From the NCBI GenBank assembly GCA_020064725.1, contig JAGTWJ010000002.1, positions 4,402,001 through 4,466,000 on the forward strand: DNA of 64,000 nucleotides, in the 5' to 3' direction. The number at the start of each line of letters is the position of its first letter. Position 1 is the stretch's first letter. Source of the DNA: Drechslerella dactyloides (Eukaryota > Ascomycota > Orbiliomycetes > Orbiliales > Orbiliaceae). Of this stretch, positions 61,402 through 64,000 are shown one piece after another. A model generated the notes under the pieces. It was not told where the DNA came from, did no database searches, and was given only the letters and a program-made list of their open reading frames with translations. A program made the translations under genes and the position numbers.

Positions 61402-62179
61402 TACGTCCGTTCACACGTACACTGCATACGTCCATCCATCCGTTCATTCGAATCCATACTCGCATCCGAGCACACATGCATGCAATGCAGTAGCTCACGC
61501 ATGTATGTCTGTCTGTGTGCCCAGAGCGCATTCATGCGTGCATGCAGCCGGCCACGCCAAACCTCCCCGCAACGCAAAAGTGTCTCTGCGGTGTCTTGCG
61601 TCGTTGCGGGCTGATTCGCCGGGCGGTTTCATTTTGCAACAGCTCCACGCCGCCCGCCGCCCGCCGCTGCTTCTGGCGCAGTGCCCCCTACACATACACA
61701 TTCACATCCACACGCAGCAATAGCAGTTCTAGCTACACCGTGTAATTAATTCTGCACCACGCTGCCTGGCTCTGATTAATTAGCTGTCTTTTTTCGCGAA
61801 AAAAATTTCGCCTGCTTGTTGATGCCGCTCATCTGCTCACTGCTGCTCTCCCAATCAATCAGGTTCCACCGTAAACGAACAGAAGGCGAAAAAAAGCTTG
61901 TGATACAGGGCTCCCACAGACACACTGCAGCCGAACAGTGCGTCCCCAGACAGAAAGACCGCTAACTCTGTCCACCGTGCCTTGTCTGCCTGCTTACTCA
62001 AACGGCAGCGCCTCATCGTTAAACCGACGCTGCTCCCCGTCGTCTGTCTACAGGGACCCGAGGCCGTTTCGGAATTCTCGAGAACTTGCCCTGTAAACCC
62101 TCCTGTCTCTCAGCCGGTCGACTACACGCCGGCGCTGCCAACTGCTGCGCTACTACGGCTGTTAACTTGGCTCGCTCGA

Positions 62180-63126
62180 AGCTCGGGTCGTCTTGCTTGT
62201 TCATTCTTTTTTTTTTATTTTTTTCATTCTTACTGGCATTGCATACACACAAGCTCAGCGGGTTCGAGTTCGATCGCCTCTGCGACAACAGCACTTTTCT
62301 TTTTCCTCTTATATTTTCTTTTCCTTGGCTCCCTCGTGGAAGGGCCCCCCCTCCCTGACGTTGTCTCTCTCTTGTTCACAAGCCAGGCTACCTCGTCCAT
62401 ACCCTCGCCTTCCCTTTACTTGCTTCCTTTTTATGCTCCCGCTCTGCAAGATCATACGTGACAAGTTATAGCGCCCTTGGAACTTTGCTCGCTGGTCTCC
62501 CACACTCACTCACTCTCTCACTCACTTGCCGGTCACTCAGCGGCACCACGGTCAGTCGCCCACCCCTGTCGCCCTGCTTGACTCTCCTGTCCGCCCTCGA
62601 CTATATATCATCGACGTCCAGGCGCCACTATCAATCCCCCATTCTAAGCACCTACCCATATTGAAAGACATTTCTATTCGGAATATTAAGAAAAAGAAAA
62701 GCCCCGATACACTCTGCTTGGGGTACCCACACCGGCCGGCCTCACTTCTTGTCAAACGTTCTATTTTATATATATACCGACATCATACACACGCTCAGAG
62801 ACACATAATTCCATATAGGCTTGTGGATCCTATCGCGGGCGCACTTCTTCTTCTACATATATCTACCTCGGCCGCTCCACCTTCTTTCCAACTTCCTCGT
62901 TCTTCCCTCAGACACATATACACATACTTCACTTACAAAACAATACCTTTCTCGAAACCTTCTGAAGTGGGTCACTCGTACATATTCACATATAAATCTC
63001 ATTCTTTGGCATACGACTCTTATATAACCACCACCCCCACACCACCACTATCACCAACATCACCCAAGACCAATACCATCTACCTTTCTCACTATCCACC
63101 TTGGCTTATCCACATACATACCGACA
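62180..63126 (+). promoter_or_regulatory. Pyrimidine-rich 5' leader of the Zn(II)2Cys6 gene
   Basis: The sense strand is rich in C and T, with long T runs near 62205-62235 and repeated CTCACTCACT and CCACCACCAC tracts towards the start codon. This is the usual look of a fungal promoter and 5' UTR. The exact transcription start cannot be placed. Confidence 0.45.
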
Positions 63127-64000
63127 ATGAATTCAACAATGATGCAACAACCTTCTACAAGCAGCACGACGTCCCCGTCGCAGATCAAGACCAAGAGGAG
63201 AAGAAGAGCACCTCCCTCTGGCGCTTCGGAACCATGCCACACATGTAGACAGAACGGCCGTGTGTGTGACCGGAGACGGCCATACTGCACGCAGTGCATT
63301 GAGACAAAAGGAACCTGCTCCGGATACCGAACTCAGCTGACGTGGGGCGTTGGTGTCGCCAGCCGAGGAAAGCTGCGAGGATTGAGTCTCCCAGTTCCGC
63401 TCTCGGAAGAAGAGAGAGCGAAGAAGAACAGCGCCATGGCTGCAGAGAAGAAAGAGGAGAAGAAGAAGCTGAAGGCAGCTGGCAATGCGACCAGCGCTGG
63501 TATCTCGAAGCACAGCGCTGCCGCTTCTATCTCATCCCTTGCATCGGTTAGAAACATGAGCAACCAGGACCTTGCCACCCTGACCAACATGAACTCAATC
63601 CCCTCGGGTATTTCATACAATGGCTCGACGGAATCTGTGGTTCCACAGTACGCTCAGTATCCGCAGCTTGCTTCCATGAACAACGGAAACCACCCCCCTC
63701 AGTTCCAGAAGCTCATGCAAGCTGCTCACCACGCGCAGGGCGGCCTCTCTCTGCTGCTGTCTCCCATGGAGGAGATGCATAACCAACATGTTGAATATCA
63801 TGGTGATGGCACCTCTACACCTGAGATCTACTCTCCGCTGTATTCGCCTGTGGACGGCGGGTATCTTCATAGCCCGGTTGATATCATCCATATCCAGGGT
63901 AACAGGTCTCATCCTCCCACCTCCGTTCCCGACCATGTCAGCGACTTCTTCGAGGAAGAGTCGTCCGTCGGACAGAGCAGCCCTTCCATCCACGGACATC
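63127..64000 (+). CDS. Zn(II)2Cys6 transcription factor, N-terminal part (runs off the window)
   Basis: The open frame starts at ATG 63127 (context ACAATGA) and stays open to the window end, giving 291 complete codons. A basic stretch (KTKRRRRAPP) precedes a binuclear zinc cluster with Cys37-x2-Cys40-x6-Cys47-x6-Cys54-x2-Cys57-x6-Cys64 (CHTCRQNGRVCDRRRPYC). Directly after it comes TQLTWGVGVASRGKLRGLSL, a conserved block in one subgroup of fungal C6 regulators, then a Lys/Glu-rich, probably coiled-coil linker (EEERAKKNSAMAAEKKEEKK). The remainder is Ser/Asn/His/Gln-rich, as in activation regions. It is a nuclear DNA-binding regulator; its targets cannot be told. The C-terminal regulatory domain lies outside the window. 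The gene has an unusually long upstream region. A longer overlapping frame (62526-63248) in another phase is a shadow. Confidence 0.88.
   Translation, partial: MNSTMMQQPSTSSTTSPSQIKTKRRRRAPPSGASEPCHTCRQNGRVCDRRRPYCTQCIETKGTCSGYRTQLTWGVGVASRGKLRGLSLPVPLSEEERAKKNSAMAAEKKEEKKKLKAAGNATSAGISKHSAAASISSLASVRNMSNQDLATLTNMNSIPSGISYNGSTESVVPQYAQYPQLASMNNGNHPPQFQKLMQAAHHAQGGLSLLLSPMEEMHNQHVEYHGDGTSTPEIYSPLYSPVDGGYLHSPVDIIHIQGNRSHPPTSVPDHVSDFFEEESSVGQSSPSIHGH

Larger units (their letters stand above)
52918..63126. other. 10-kb gene-poor region upstream of the transcription factor
   Basis: No coding region I can support. It contains many short, domain-free frames on both strands. A minus-strand stretch at 53484-53790 reads somewhat like protein (ALGLNFQPWLQNSLGTKLEK) but has no start or known family. 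Microsatellites and a 9-base tandem repeat are listed separately. The last kilobase is a pyrimidine-rich leader. Such large 5' regions are typical of developmental or regulatory genes in filamentous fungi. Confidence 0.55.

Noticed and set aside
62526..63248. 240-codon plus-strand frame overlapping the transcription factor start
   Set aside because: It begins without an ATG and lies in the pyrimidine-rich leader. The Zn(II)2Cys6 frame starting at 63127 is the real one.

Overview
The window is nuclear DNA of a filamentous ascomycete (Pezizomycotina). Short introns of 56-110 bases with GTRNGY donors and CTAAC/CTAAT-like branch points interrupt most genes. The gene set is typical of that group: a NACHT-type STAND protein, an OTT_1508-like deaminase, a Zn(II)2Cys6 regulator, a BSC6-like MFS transporter and small secreted proteins. 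Gene density is low, about one gene per 4 kb, with long AT-rich gaps. I cannot name the species.

Layout. 1.5-8.5 kb (minus strand): a pirin and a 1526-residue KCS1-type inositol hexakisphosphate kinase, followed by a 3.5-kb gene-free region. 12-14 kb (minus): TAF10 and a small secreted protein. 15-22.7 kb: a small three-helix membrane protein, convergent with a seven-exon NACHT STAND gene. That gene has an in-frame TGA in its N-terminal domain. A single-pass membrane protein lies divergently on its other side. 24.4-26.5 kb: YRA1 (ALY/REF mRNA export factor), with a 1-kb intron splitting its RRM. 29-33.3 kb: two tandem paralogous secreted cysteine-pattern proteins, one with a Met/Gly-rich insert. 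33.7-44.1 kb is a compact housekeeping block: OST4 (39 codons), TMA46, UPF3, an FMN-binding split-barrel protein, SIT4-type phosphatase and an MFS transporter. 44-50.5 kb holds no gene I can support. 50.6-52.9 kb: an OTT_1508-like deaminase. 52.9-63.1 kb: a 10-kb gene-poor region ending in a pyrimidine-rich leader. The window closes inside a Zn(II)2Cys6 transcription factor gene.

Functionally, several neighbours serve mRNA and translation (TAF10 in transcription initiation, YRA1 in export, TMA46 on ribosomes, UPF3 in nonsense-mediated decay), but nothing shows co-regulation. The accessory genes (STAND, deaminase, secreted paralogues) are the parts most likely to be lineage-specific. All splice junctions were read by hand from consensus sites and reading phase. 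Where I give exons, the phases add up to an open frame, except for the STAND gene's TGA.
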